Assembly: GCA_017435865.1 (NCBI GenBank)
Contig: JAFSEF010000101.1
Span: 158,596-222,595 of the forward strand
Length of the DNA stretch: 64,000 bases
Direction: 5' to 3'
From: Clostridia bacterium
Lineage (GTDB): Bacteria; Bacillota; Clostridia; Oscillospirales; Acutalibacteraceae
Shown here in pieces: positions 53,209 to 62,005 of this stretch. Position numbers and translations under genes: made by a program. The notes beneath the pieces are model-generated. The model was not told the DNA's origin, did not search any database, and saw nothing but the letters and a program-made list of their open reading frames with translations. The number at the start of each line of letters is the position of its first letter. Positions within the stretch are counted from its first letter, which is position 1.

Positions 53209-53640
53209 TCATAGGTTGCCTGATTCGGCAGAACCGTTTATTATTCTTGCAATTCTGTTAACGGCATCCTCCAACAGAACCGAGGAAGCAGTGTCACCTG
53301 TTCCTGCAACAAAAGTGTCACATTTTCCTATCGGTATCAGAATACGGGTTGCGGAACTGCGACAAACAGCTGCTGCCATTTTTAAAGTCACTTCCCCCAA
53401 AAGAGCATCTGCCATGACAATCCCCAAAGGGCCGACAATGATTTCGGCTTTTGCAGCACAAACACAAACAGCATTTTCACCTGTTGCAACACGTTGTGCA
53501 CCGGCTTTAAGCATACTGGAAGTTGCAAGACTATTGGTACCGATTGCAACAAGATCGATATCAGGGAAACGACTTAATATCATTTTTACAAGCTGCTTTC
53601 CGATGTTACCGCCCTGACCATCTATAACGAGTATTTTCAA
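53209..53640 (-). CDS. DUF3842 family protein
   Basis: Rossmann-like protein of 143 aa beginning KILVIDGQGGNIGKQLVKMI, with TNSLATSSMLKAGA and GPLGIVMADALLGEVT in the middle: the DUF3842 family of Clostridia, function unknown. The start is TTG at 53640, 6 nt after GAGGTG; this makes a family-length protein, whereas earlier in-frame codons lie in the promoter. Promoter at 53669-53696. Confidence 0.8.
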   Translation of the reverse strand: MKILVIDGQGGNIGKQLVKMILSRFPDIDLVAIGTNSLATSSMLKAGAQRVATGENAVCVCAAKAEIIVGPLGIVMADALLGEVTLKMAAAVCRSSATRILIPIGKCDTFVAGTGDTASSVLLEDAVNRIARIINGSAESGNL

Positions 53641-53668
53641 ATCAATCACCTCTTTAGTAAGCAACACT

Positions 53669-53696
53669 ATTATAACACAATCAGCAAAATAATCAA
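53669..53696 (-). promoter_or_regulatory. Promoter of the DUF3842 gene
   Basis: Minus-strand TTGATT (53691-53696), 16-nt spacer, TATAAT (53669-53674). It lies directly next to a minus-strand terminator-like hairpin with a T run (about 53694-53724). Confidence 0.7.
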
Positions 53697-53756
53697 TAAA
53701 AAAAAGCACTGACAATCGTCAGGCATTCATGTTAACATCATTTTTATATAAAATTG

Positions 53757-53803
53757 AAATGACCCTTGACAGTGTTTCTTTACACAACTGCCAAGGGTCA
53801 TTT
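53757..53803 (-). terminator. Terminator-like hairpin at the end of a decayed gene
   Basis: 16-nt arms with one mismatch (53757-53772 with 53788-53803); the stop codon of the last open fragment (53798-53800) lies in the stem. A second smaller hairpin with a T run follows at 53694-53724 on the same strand. Confidence 0.6.
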
Positions 53804-54332
53804 CTGATCAATCTTGATATCTAACATCCTTTTAACCTCTCTTTCTGCGGTATCGTCTGATCTTCCATTAACAAGTATTTTTGCTCCCGTACCGACTTGA
53901 ATCAATTTATCAGGATTCATTATGTGTCTTGCAGAACAAATATCTTAAATAATGAAGATCTTATTCGGTTCTCCCCGGTTAATGATCATAAAAGCAAGGA
54001 CAATGTATTATTCTCATCATTGGAAAGACAAATTCATGGCAATAAATTTTCTTTTGTTGGTCAAAATTATCTATGTTAAATCTGATGCTTTTATGTCCAC
54101 TATATAACAGTAATCTGATTATCTTTCTGCTTTATATCTTCAGTTACCCATTTCTGCATCTATGTTGCAGCAACACTTTTGTTACAAATTACTTTGATGC
54201 TTTTCAGTTTTTGTTACAATCAGTGTTTTACAAATAACCGAATATCTGCTTTACGTAATAATCTTATTATCTGTCATTCAGAGAGTTCCGTTTCTTACGT
54301 GTTCATCGGTATCACCTCTTTCTGTCTATACT
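53798..54332 (-). pseudogene. Decayed gene remnant, original function unknown
   Basis: On the minus strand a GAGGTGAT ribosome site and ATG (about 54315) are followed by frames broken by stops, with coding-like fragments such as ELSE, QIIRLLRKADIRLFVKH and KWVTEDIKQKDNQ. The last 40-aa open stretch (53798-53920) reads VGTGAKILVNGRSDDTAERE and ends in a terminator. Fragment order and signals suggest one small gene that has picked up several nonsense changes and perhaps frameshifts. I do not recognise the family; a helix-turn-helix origin is only a guess. Confidence 0.4.
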
Positions 54333-54444
54333 ATAACACAGGATTTCACATATTGCAAGATGGTAATTTGTACAATATTGACCTATTGCTTTTAAGCATT
54401 TTATAGAATTTTAGCTATTGTGCACATAAGTTTTCAACAATGTA

Positions 54445-54474
54445 TTGACTAAAAATATAAAAGTATGTTATTAT
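54445..54474 (+). promoter_or_regulatory. Sigma-A promoter
   Basis: TTGACT (54445-54450) and TATTAT (54469-54474) at 18-nt spacing, 17 nt if TTATTA is used. The start point would be about 54481, immediately before a terminator hairpin. Confidence 0.7.
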
Positions 54475-54483
54475 AAAAGTGTT

Positions 54484-54510
54484 GGCGGTCTGAAACCGCC
54501 TTATTTTTTT
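54484..54510 (+). terminator. Hairpin with T run directly after the promoter (attenuator candidate)
   Basis: GGCGGT (54484-54489) pairs with ACCGCC (54495-54500), followed by TTATTTTTTT. It would end a transcript of about 30 nt, unless bypassed to reach the gene at 54633. Confidence 0.7.
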
Positions 54511-54632
54511 ACTAAACAGATACATTTAACATCAGCTATACTTCAGCAAAAGTGTAATAAAACAAAAAAAGTATTGAAATATTCATTCTGTAAGTGTAAA
54601 ATATGAATCAAATGAAAAAGGAGGACATAAAA

Positions 54633-55694
54633 ATGTCAAAAATTACAGCAGCAGTAAAAATGGTAATTGCGTTCTTTACACTTTTCGCACAGATCGTAGC
54701 ACCGCTTACAGGAAGTTTCGGCGTTGAAACTTTCTACGAAGACTGGTCGCCGGAACAGGCTTATACAGAGGATTATGCCGTTGAACTTGAAAAAGAACCT
54801 GGTAAAGATTTTGTGGTTCTCAATCTCGCTGACATTCAGATGGATGATATGGAATACTATGAAGGCTTTGGTGAAGAAGCAGAAGCCATGATCACAAAGC
54901 TTGTCGAAGAACAGCAACCCGATCTGATCACTCTTTCCGGTGACAATGCATGGGCAACGCTTGCTTACATCAATCTTGTTAATTTCATTGATTCTTTTGA
55001 CATTCCGTGGGCACCTGTTATGGGCAATCACGATGGTCAGGGTTGCATCAGCGAATTCTGGTGTGCTTATTTATTCGCCGATGCAGAAAACTGTCTTTGG
55101 AAGTTCGGACCTGCTGATATGGGCCACGGCAACTACATCATCAACATCACCGAAAACGGCGAAATCATCCATTCCCTGTTTATGATGGATACCCATAACA
55201 ACGGCGTTTTCACAGATGAAAACGGCAACATTGTTGAGGGCTATGACCATCTGTGGGACAACCAGATCGAATGGTATAAATGGGCAGTCAACGGCATTGC
55301 CGCAACCGAAGGCCACGTTGTTGAAAGCTCCGCAATCATGCACATTCCCGTTTATGAAATGAAAACCGTATGGGAAGAATATTATGACAAGGAAAACGAT
55401 TGCTTCACAGGTCCTTATGCAGAAGGCTCTTTCGGCGTAATTCATGAAACACCCTGCCCCGGTGCCGTGAACAATCACTTCATGGATGTTGTTACCGAAC
55501 TCGGCAGCACCAAGAACATGATCTTCGGCCACGACCACGTCTGCAATGCTTCCTTTGTTTACGAAGGAGTCAGACTTTCCTACGGTCTGAAGCTCGGCAG
55601 AGCTTGCTACTATGAAGAAGGACTGCAGGGCGGCTCCACATTGAGCATCCACTCTGACGGTTCTGCAACATTCGAACATCATTTTTGCGATTAA
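54633..55694 (+). CDS. Secreted or surface metallophosphoesterase
   Basis: 353-aa protein with an N-terminal hydrophobic segment (about 9-30, signal peptide or anchor) and a calcineurin-like fold: VLNLADIQMDD (first metal Asp), LSGDNAWAT, VMGNHDGQG, IMHIPV and the terminal FGHDHVCNAS. Metal ligands look complete. ATG 54633 is chosen because AGGAGG lies 9 nt upstream. GC and codon use look richer than the AT-rich flanks. Possibly controlled by the short-transcript hairpin upstream. Substrate unknown. Confidence 0.83.
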   Translation: MSKITAAVKMVIAFFTLFAQIVAPLTGSFGVETFYEDWSPEQAYTEDYAVELEKEPGKDFVVLNLADIQMDDMEYYEGFGEEAEAMITKLVEEQQPDLITLSGDNAWATLAYINLVNFIDSFDIPWAPVMGNHDGQGCISEFWCAYLFADAENCLWKFGPADMGHGNYIINITENGEIIHSLFMMDTHNNGVFTDENGNIVEGYDHLWDNQIEWYKWAVNGIAATEGHVVESSAIMHIPVYEMKTVWEEYYDKENDCFTGPYAEGSFGVIHETPCPGAVNNHFMDVVTELGSTKNMIFGHDHVCNASFVYEGVRLSYGLKLGRACYYEEGLQGGSTLSIHSDGSATFEHHFCD

Positions 55695-55700
55695 GTAAAT

Positions 55701-55733
55701 ATTCACCCGCAAGATTCTTTCTTGCGGGTGAAT
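55701..55733. terminator. Bidirectional terminator
   Basis: Perfect 13-bp stem (55701-55713 with 55721-55733) followed by TTTATT on the plus strand, between convergent genes. Confidence 0.88.
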
Positions 55734-55755
55734 TTTATTGAATCCTGCTCAAGCA

Positions 55756-56493
55756 TTATAAAGAACGGATCTGTCCTTTGTATTTTCTGATAAATGCTTC
55801 ATTGATGGCATCACCGCCATCAACATTGCTGCTTGAGAATACATCCGGAATTACGCCGTCTGAAAGCATCCGTTCAATACAGGATACAACCACAGCATTG
55901 AGAATGGCGGCACCTGCAGCGGTAGAAGTCGGGGCGGCATTTCTGCCGATTTCATCAAAGTAAACACTGGCATCACCGACACAGCCCATATTATCAAGCA
56001 CTATATCAGCAAATTCATACAGCTTCTTTCCGCTGGGATGTCTTGAAGCACTTGATTTGGAATGATTGAGATTCGTCAAAGCAACAACGGTCATCCCCTT
56101 TTCTTTCGCCAGCTGTGCCATGTCAACACAGACACCGTTTCTGCCGGAATTGGAGATAATAACAATAACGTCATCCTTTTTCATGTCATAGCTGTCAAAC
56201 AGAATATCAGCATACCCTTGCAAACGTTCAATTTCAGTGCTCTTTGAGGCTGACTCATGAAGCATCAATGCAGTTTCAAGCACTGGATGCAGATTCACCA
56301 ACCCGCCTGCACGATAAAAAAGCTCTTCTGCAAGCATGTGAGAATGCCCCGTACCAAACAAATAAATATTATGTCCTGTTTCAAGTGCTTTGGCGAACGC
56401 ATTGCCGCAAGCGTCAATGGAGGAAATCTCATTGTTTGTGATATCCTCAATAATACGGCTGAGATTTTTAAGATACTCCAGTGATTTACTCAT
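55756..56493 (-). CDS. SIS domain sugar isomerase-like protein (UPF0309 type)
   Basis: Phosphosugar-binding SIS protein of 245 aa: IYLFGTGHSHMLAEELFYRA (about 46-65), VIVISNSGRNGVCVDMA and ALTNLNHSK are typical of the UPF0309 group, thought to act on amino-sugar or ether-sugar phosphates. ATG 56493 is chosen for GGAGG 5 nt upstream; an in-frame ATG at 56547 lies in the promoter. It could work with nagA and nahK in amino-sugar use (inference). Confidence 0.85.
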   Translation of the reverse strand: MSKSLEYLKNLSRIIEDITNNEISSIDACGNAFAKALETGHNIYLFGTGHSHMLAEELFYRAGGLVNLHPVLETALMLHESASKSTEIERLQGYADILFDSYDMKKDDVIVIISNSGRNGVCVDMAQLAKEKGMTVVALTNLNHSKSSASRHPSGKKLYEFADIVLDNMGCVGDASVYFDEIGRNAAPTSTAAGAAILNAVVVSCIERMLSDGVIPDVFSSSNVDGGDAINEAFIRKYKGQIRSL

Positions 56494-56526
56494 ACTTTCC
56501 TCCGCTGTCTTCATTTGGATGTCTAT

Positions 56527-56555
56527 ATCATAATCATTTTTTTTCACAAAGTCAA
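56527..56555 (-). promoter_or_regulatory. Promoter of the SIS gene
   Basis: Minus-strand TTGACT (56550-56555), 17-nt spacer, TATGAT (56527-56532). Confidence 0.75.
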
Positions 56556-56583
56556 CAGCATCTGATGAATTCCATATTCACTC

Positions 56584-56612
56584 TTGCCATTTTCGGTTCA
56601 ATAACGTATAAT
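56584..56612 (+). promoter_or_regulatory. Promoter of the DUF362 gene
   Basis: TTGCCA (56584-56589), 17-nt spacer, TATAAT (56607-56612), about 30 nt before the start; back-to-back with the SIS promoter. Confidence 0.8.
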
Positions 56613-56642
56613 GATTATATCTTATAAAAAGGATGCGATGAC

Positions 56643-57506
56643 ATGGCAGCAAAAGTATATTTTTCTAAAGATATCACTCCCGATACAGTCGTTAAACTGT
56701 ATAAAAACCTTGGTAAAGACTTGCAAGGAAACGTCGCAATCAAAGTACATTCAGGTGAAAAAGGGAATCAGAATTTCTTAAGACCCGATTTCTGGAAACC
56801 GATTATTGACCATGTCGGAGGAACTGTTGTTGAATGCAACACAGCCTACAACGGTGAACGCAACACCACTGAGAAGCATAAAAAACTTTTCAGTTTTCAC
56901 GGCTGGACAAAATACTTTGATGTGGATATTCTTGACTCGGAAGGTTCTGACCTTGTACTGAACATTCCGGACGGTAAAATAATACAAAAGAATTATGTCG
57001 GTAAAAACATTGAAAAATACAATTCGACTCTTGTGTTATCACACTTCAAAGGACATCCGATGGGCGGATACGGCGGTGCTCTTAAACAATTATCAATCGG
57101 ATATGCTTCCTCTTTCGGAAAATCTTATATTCACGGTGCAGGTGATCCTGAAAAATTCTGGGAATCTGATCACGATGAATTTCTGCAATCCATGGCGGAT
57201 GCAGCAAAAAGTGTGATCGATTACTTCAAAGGCAACGCTGTTTATGTCAACGTCATGAAAAATATGAGCGTTGATTGCGATTGTTGTGCGGTTGCTGAAG
57301 ATCCCTGTATTGCAGACATTGGCATTCTTGTTTCTGACGATCCTGTTGCAATCGATCAGGCTTGTGTTGACCTTGTTTATAATTGCTCTGATCCCGGCAG
57401 ACCGCATCTGATAGAAAGAATTGAAAGCAGAAACGGTCTGCTGACAATTGAAGCAGCAGAAAAGCTCGGTTGCGGTACTCGTGACTATGAATTGATTGAA
57501 CTGTAA
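56643..57506 (+). CDS. DUF362 domain protein
   Basis: Protein of 287 aa beginning AAKVYFSKDITPDTVVKLYK, with VLSHFKGHPMGGYGGALKQL (about 123-142) and DDPVAIDQACVDLVYN (about 238-253), the DUF362 layout. A Cys cluster (CDCCAVAEDPC, about 213-223) may hold an iron-sulfur site, but the C-terminal ferredoxin domain seen in many relatives is absent. Function unknown; a redox role is inferred from family only. Confidence 0.85.
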   Translation: MAAKVYFSKDITPDTVVKLYKNLGKDLQGNVAIKVHSGEKGNQNFLRPDFWKPIIDHVGGTVVECNTAYNGERNTTEKHKKLFSFHGWTKYFDVDILDSEGSDLVLNIPDGKIIQKNYVGKNIEKYNSTLVLSHFKGHPMGGYGGALKQLSIGYASSFGKSYIHGAGDPEKFWESDHDEFLQSMADAAKSVIDYFKGNAVYVNVMKNMSVDCDCCAVAEDPCIADIGILVSDDPVAIDQACVDLVYNCSDPGRPHLIERIESRNGLLTIEAAEKLGCGTRDYELIEL

Positions 57507-57542
57507 TCACAGAAATAACATCAACAGAATCAGGTGATCCGT

Positions 57543-57896
57543 ATGGTTAGATTTATATGTTATCCGAAGTGTTCTACTTGCAAAAAAGCAATGAACTGGT
57601 TGGAGGAAAACAATATCGCCTTTGAACTACGCAATATCAAAGAAAACAATCCGAGTATTGACGAAATAAAAGAATGGCACAACAAAAGCAACCTGCCGCT
57701 GAAGAAGTTTTTCAATACAAGCGGATTGTTATATAAAAGCCTGGAATTGAAGGACAAACTTCCGCGTATGAATGAAGACGAACAGCTTACTCTGCTTGCA
57801 AGTGATGGCATGTTGGTAAAAAGACCAATTCTTGTTAAAGACGATACTGTTCTTGTTGGATTCAAAGAGTCTGAGTGGGCAGAAAAATTATTATAA
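57543..57896 (+). CDS. ArsC/Spx-family thioredoxin-like protein
   Basis: Protein of 117 aa: FICYPKCSTCKKAMNWLEE holds a CxxC at about residues 9-12, and VKRPILVKDDTVLVGFKE is the C-terminal Arg-containing block of arsenate reductase/Spx relatives. The second Cys and adaptor-type features are ambiguous, so it may be a reductase or a regulator. No ars genes are near. The start is ATG 57543 (AGGTGAT upstream); a GTG at 57534 lies within that site. Confidence 0.82.
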   Translation: MVRFICYPKCSTCKKAMNWLEENNIAFELRNIKENNPSIDEIKEWHNKSNLPLKKFFNTSGLLYKSLELKDKLPRMNEDEQLTLLASDGMLVKRPILVKDDTVLVGFKESEWAEKLL

Positions 57897-57902
57897 TGCC
57901 AA

Positions 57903-57938
57903 AACAGACAGTGCAGTAATTTCTACGCACTGTCTGTT
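57903..57938. terminator. Bidirectional terminator
   Basis: Perfect 12-bp stem (57903-57914 with 57927-57938) between convergent genes, T-rich tail on the plus strand. Confidence 0.85.
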
Positions 57939-57944
57939 CTTTAA

Positions 57945-58871
57945 TTATTCATCGTTTTCAGCAATATACTCTTCTGCATAATGAACAGCAACCGCTCCGT
58001 CACCGACAGCAGTGACCACCTGTCGCATGACCTTTGTTCGGACATCCCCGACAGCATACACACCTTCAATATTCGTGCGTGTGCTTTCATCGGCAAGAAT
58101 ATAGCCGTTTTCATCCTTCTTCAATATATTGTCAAACATTGCAGTTGCAGGTTTTCTGCCAATGCTTACAAATACTGCGTCACAATCGATCATGCGAATC
58201 TGATCGTCAATATTGTTTTTTATAGCAACGGCTTGCAATTTGTTTTCACCGATCAATTCTGAAATTGTACTATTCATGATATATTCTACATTACGAGCAT
58301 TCTTAAGTGCTTTCTGATAGACATTGTCCGCTTTCAGCTTATCGCGACGATGAACCACAAAAACCTTTTCTGCAAGTCTTGACAAATGCAAGATATCAGA
58401 AGCTGCTGTATTTCCGCCACCAACAACCACGACGGTTTTATTTCTGTAAAAACTGCCGTCACAGTGTGCACAATAATGAACGCCTCTGCCCGTAAAGTGA
58501 TCCTCTTTTTCAATGCCGAGCTTACGCGGGTCTGCTCCGGTTGCAACGATAATCGTTTTTGCAGAATAAACGGTATCCGATGTGCACACTTTTTTAATCT
58601 TTTCTGAAAAATCAACACCTGTCACTTCTGCATATACAGTCTCTGCCCCGAAACGAACAGCTCCTTTTTGCATTTTTTGACCCAATTCAAATCCGTCTAC
58701 ACCGTTCTCGAATCCGGGATAGTTGTCAATATCGGATGTAAGTGCCATCTGTCCTCCGACGGACATTCTTTCTATAACTAATGTTTGCAAACCTGCCCTT
58801 GCTGCATACAATGCAGCAGTATATCCTGCCGGACCTCCACCAATTACAATTGTATCATACATTATATTCAT
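57945..58871 (-). CDS. trxB: Thioredoxin reductase
   Basis: FAD and NADPH-dependent flavoprotein of 308 aa that reduces thioredoxin. FAD site IVIGGGPAGYTAALYAARAG (about 8-27), redox-active CAHC in HYCAHCDGSF (about 134-143), NADPH site VVVVGGGNTAASDI, and GVYAVGDVRTK near the end. ATG 58871 with AGGAGG 7 nt upstream. Divergent from the Crp/Fnr gene across a region with a perfect palindrome. Confidence 0.95.
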   Translation of the reverse strand: MNIMYDTIVIGGGPAGYTAALYAARAGLQTLVIERMSVGGQMALTSDIDNYPGFENGVDGFELGQKMQKGAVRFGAETVYAEVTGVDFSEKIKKVCTSDTVYSAKTIIVATGADPRKLGIEKEDHFTGRGVHYCAHCDGSFYRNKTVVVVGGGNTAASDILHLSRLAEKVFVVHRRDKLKADNVYQKALKNARNVEYIMNSTISELIGENKLQAVAIKNNIDDQIRMIDCDAVFVSIGRKPATAMFDNILKKDENGYILADESTRTNIEGVYAVGDVRTKVMRQVVTAVGDGAVAVHYAEEYIAENDE

Positions 58872-58926
58872 AGGTCATCCTCCTTTGTTTTCATCTGTAT
58901 TATACTATACTTTAACTTACCTTACC

Positions 58927-58939
58927 GTGACTTTGTCAC
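58927..58939. promoter_or_regulatory. Palindromic operator candidate between trxB and the Crp/Fnr gene
   Basis: GTGAC-TTT-GTCAC, a perfect 5+3+5 palindrome at 58927-58939, lies upstream of both divergent promoters. TGAC/GTCA half-sites resemble Crp/Fnr recognition, though the 3-nt spacing is shorter than in the classical sites. It may be the binding site of the adjacent regulator. Confidence 0.5.
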
Positions 58940-58955
58940 AAATGTGTTTGTAATG

Positions 58956-58984
58956 TTGACACAGAACTAAAACAGTTTTATAAT
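58956..58984 (+). promoter_or_regulatory. Perfect consensus promoter of the Crp/Fnr gene
   Basis: TTGACA (58956-58961), 17-nt spacer, TATAAT (58979-58984). Confidence 0.88.
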
Positions 58985-59017
58985 AAAATAAAATAACAGC
59001 TTCATCGGTGAATCAAA

Positions 59018-59719
59018 ATGAATAATAACAATATTGAACAAAAAACACACAGTGCAGCAGAAACCGCTTTTCAGGATGTTTTTCCGTTCTGGCACACACT
59101 GACAGCTAACGACAAGAATTACGTCTTCGATCATACAATTTATACTTCGTATAAAAAAGGCACAACCCTGCATGACGGAAATGAATGTTCAGGTGTTTTT
59201 GTGTTACAATCAGGCACGCTGCGAGTATATGTCCTGTCGGAAGAAGGAAAAGAAATCACTCTGTACAGACTTCACAAAGGCGAAATGTGCATGTTATCAG
59301 CATCCTGTGTTATACAAAGCATCACCTTTGATGTCATGATAGACGCGGAAGAAGATTGTCAGTGCTTTATTATCAGTGCATCTGCCTTTGCAAACATCTC
59401 TGAGAAAAATCCGCAAGTAAAGATTTACGCTCTCGAAACAGCTGTCAGTCGTTTCTCAGATGTCATGTGGGTGTTACAACAGGTATTGTTTATGAGTATG
59501 GACAAACGATTGGCAATATTTTTATATGAAGAATCCGTACGCTTGCAAACAGACACACTGACCTACACACAGGATCAGATTGCAAAACATCTCGGCTCTG
59601 CAAGGGAGGTCATTTCAAGAATGCTCAAATATTTTTCAAATGAAGGTATTGTTGAAGTATCAAGAAAAGGCGTCAGAATCATTGACAAAAACAAATTGCG
59701 TATTCTTACCCAAAACTGA
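59018..59719 (+). CDS. Crp/Fnr family transcriptional regulator
   Basis: Regulator of 233 aa: cupin-like effector domain (about 20-140) with GVFVLQSGTLRVYVLSEEG, dimer helix, and a C-terminal winged HTH with YTQDQIAKHLGSAREVISRM (about 185-204). Cysteines at several sites (CMLSASC, CQC) could sense redox, but no clear Fnr-type Fe-S ligand set. Divergent from trxB; the palindrome at 58927 suggests auto-regulation and trxB control (inference). Confidence 0.88.
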   Translation: MNNNNIEQKTHSAAETAFQDVFPFWHTLTANDKNYVFDHTIYTSYKKGTTLHDGNECSGVFVLQSGTLRVYVLSEEGKEITLYRLHKGEMCMLSASCVIQSITFDVMIDAEEDCQCFIISASAFANISEKNPQVKIYALETAVSRFSDVMWVLQQVLFMSMDKRLAIFLYEESVRLQTDTLTYTQDQIAKHLGSAREVISRMLKYFSNEGIVEVSRKGVRIIDKNKLRILTQN

Positions 59720-59737
59720 CCCACAATGAGGTGAACT

Positions 59738-60439
59738 ATGGCAGCTGAAATAATTGAACTTGAACTGTATATTGTCAGACACGGCGAATCCATGGGAAAC
59801 GCAGGCCTGTCTGATACGCTGTCAGGCTATGCACAACATGACACTCCCTTGACAGAAAAAGGGGAACTGCAGGCTGATTTACTCGGTCAGTACTTTGCTG
59901 ATCTCAAACTCGATCATCTTCTTTGCAGCGGTATGGAAAGGGCTTTGCAGACGGCCGAAGCTGTACGAAATCACCAACCTGCAGACGGTGCAAAAATCGC
60001 TGAGGTTCACAAAATTTTCACCGAATGCAATACAGGAACGGAATGTGCGGGCCGAACAATCAGTGAAATTCAGTCCGAATTTCCACATATGAAAAGTGCC
60101 CTTGGAACAGATCCGCAGGAACGCATCATCTTTCACGGGAAAGATGACACCGATGCCATGTTACTTGAACGCGGCAAAGAAGCTTTGAATTACTTGCGTG
60201 GTCGTTTCAGCAACGGAGAAAAAGTCATGGTTGTCGCTCACGCTGCGTTCAATACTTTTCTTTTGTATGCTGCTCTCGGATTATCGCACGAACAGATTTT
60301 TGATCCTACGTTTTACAACACAAGTATTACAAAGATCATTTTCTATAAAGAAGGAACAGGTAAATTTGCGGATGTGCATCTTGAATACATGAACAGCACA
60401 CCACACCTTTGCAACCTGTACCCCGAATTCAAGTATTGA
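59738..60439 (+). CDS. Histidine phosphatase family protein
   Basis: Phosphoglycerate-mutase-like phosphatase of 233 aa: catalytic YIVRHGESMGNAG (about 9-21), CSGMERALQTAEAV (about 67-80), the FTECNTGTECAGRT acidic loop and the second His in VVAHAAFNTF (about 167-176). It lies 18 nt after the regulator, probably co-transcribed. Substrate unknown. Confidence 0.88.
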   Translation: MAAEIIELELYIVRHGESMGNAGLSDTLSGYAQHDTPLTEKGELQADLLGQYFADLKLDHLLCSGMERALQTAEAVRNHQPADGAKIAEVHKIFTECNTGTECAGRTISEIQSEFPHMKSALGTDPQERIIFHGKDDTDAMLLERGKEALNYLRGRFSNGEKVMVVAHAAFNTFLLYAALGLSHEQIFDPTFYNTSITKIIFYKEGTGKFADVHLEYMNSTPHLCNLYPEFKY

Positions 60440-60477
60440 TCAAAATCGACTCCTAATAAAAAGAAGGGATGACTACG

Positions 60478-61932
60478 ATGAAAAAGGAATTGACGGAAGA
60501 AAAGAAAACAAATTTGGCAGCGAAGCGATTAAAAGAAATTCAAAAATGGGAACGTGAAAAGAATCGTCCGAAAAAGAACTATTATCTGGTTTACCTTGTT
60601 TTCATCATCAGCCTTATATACATAACAGATGAAGTTGCATCACAAATCGGAACACTGATGAAAACAGAAATTGCAAATGACCTGTTTGCAAAATACGGTG
60701 AGAGCTCCGTCGGCTTGCTGGATATTTTGTCCATGATCGTTGTCCCGTTTCAGGCACTTGCCATTTTCTATAAACCGCTTGCTGACCGATTTGGCAGAAA
60801 GCTGTTTCTGATCATCAACACATTCGGCATGAGTCTGTCCATGCTGCTGATATTTATATCCGATAACATTGTTTTATACGCAATCGGTGCTTGCATTGTA
60901 CAATTTTTCATCCCACATGATATGCAGGTTGTCTATATCATGGAATCAGCTCCTCCAAAACACAGAGCAAAGATATATTCAGCAATCAAATTTATTGCAA
61001 ATATGGGTGTCATGCTTGTCCCCCTTCTTCGCAGACTGCTGATGAATGACGCATCAGAGTGGAGAAATATATATCTGATTCCCGGTTTGATTGGTGTTAT
61101 CGCCTGCGGAATTGCACTTCTGTTTGCCCGTGAAACAGATGCTTACATCGATTCACGTTTGCGTTACTTAAAAATGTCCGATGAAGAACGTGAACTCGAA
61201 AAGAAACAAAAGAATATTGACAATGCACAGGGCGGCGTTATCCCTGCTTTGAAGTTTGCAATGAAGCACAAGCAATTGCGTTGGCTTTACATAGTTGGTG
61301 CTCTTGCAAATATTGGCTTTATAACAACTCTCAATTATCAGGTTATTCTTTCATACGGATATGCTGAAAACTACGTCAACAATGGGCTTTTTGCCACATT
61401 GGGCGACGAAGTAATGAATGCTGTCAGCACCGGTCCTGTCACAACTGCATTGATGTTCTTCCCTGTCGGTTGTGCACTGTCACAGGTTATAATGGGCTTT
61501 ATTTCTGACTCCCGCGGAAGAAAAGCCGCTGCGATTGTCACCTCATTCAACTGCCTGCTGTCCTTTATTATTTTCAGCATCGGTGCATCAATGGCATGGA
61601 ATCCCTACCTTGTCGGATTTTTCTGCGGTGCGTGTATCGGCAGCTACTATTCAACAAATGACATCATCATTATGATGATCGGTGAATCTGCACCCACAAA
61701 CTTAAGATCTTCTATTATGTCTGCAGAGTTTATTGTTGTTGCTATCGGTGTTGTCATTTCTTATGGTGTCAGCCTGCCTTTGACCACCATCCTCGGCAAT
61801 ACGGTTGTTGATACGGTTGCTTTCTGTCTGACAGTGCCCGGATTTATTGCAGCTCTTGCAGCCATGGCTATCAAAACAAAAGATACCAAGGGCATTGACC
61901 TTGAAACTGTGACCGGTACAGAATGGGATTAA
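60478..61932 (+). CDS. MFS transporter
   Basis: Twelve-helix-type permease of 484 aa with a charged N-terminal tail. The loop motif PLADRFGRKLFL (about 96-107, the MFS motif A) and its C-terminal counterpart GFISDSRGRKAA (about 341-352) are clear. A cytoplasmic central loop rich in Lys/Glu (about 235-250) splits the halves. Substrate unknown; sugar or organic acid possible. ATG 60478 is chosen for AAGAAGGG 9 nt upstream. Confidence 0.88.
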   Translation: MKKELTEEKKTNLAAKRLKEIQKWEREKNRPKKNYYLVYLVFIISLIYITDEVASQIGTLMKTEIANDLFAKYGESSVGLLDILSMIVVPFQALAIFYKPLADRFGRKLFLIINTFGMSLSMLLIFISDNIVLYAIGACIVQFFIPHDMQVVYIMESAPPKHRAKIYSAIKFIANMGVMLVPLLRRLLMNDASEWRNIYLIPGLIGVIACGIALLFARETDAYIDSRLRYLKMSDEERELEKKQKNIDNAQGGVIPALKFAMKHKQLRWLYIVGALANIGFITTLNYQVILSYGYAENYVNNGLFATLGDEVMNAVSTGPVTTALMFFPVGCALSQVIMGFISDSRGRKAAAIVTSFNCLLSFIIFSIGASMAWNPYLVGFFCGACIGSYYSTNDIIIMMIGESAPTNLRSSIMSAEFIVVAIGVVISYGVSLPLTTILGNTVVDTVAFCLTVPGFIAALAAMAIKTKDTKGIDLETVTGTEWD

Positions 61933-62005
61933 GGCAAATTCAGTAAAATCATGTTGTCGATAAACGGTTTGTTTCTGCATATACTACCTTTGAGGTGATC
62001 TATAT

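Larger units (their letters stand above)
54333..54632. other. AT-rich non-coding stretch with an isolated promoter-terminator pair
   Basis: No coding frame of note. It holds the promoter at 54445-54474 and the hairpin at 54484-54510, described separately. 54333-54444 shows nothing recognisable. 54511-54632 is the AT-rich leader of the downstream gene, ending in AGGAGG. Confidence 0.6.
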
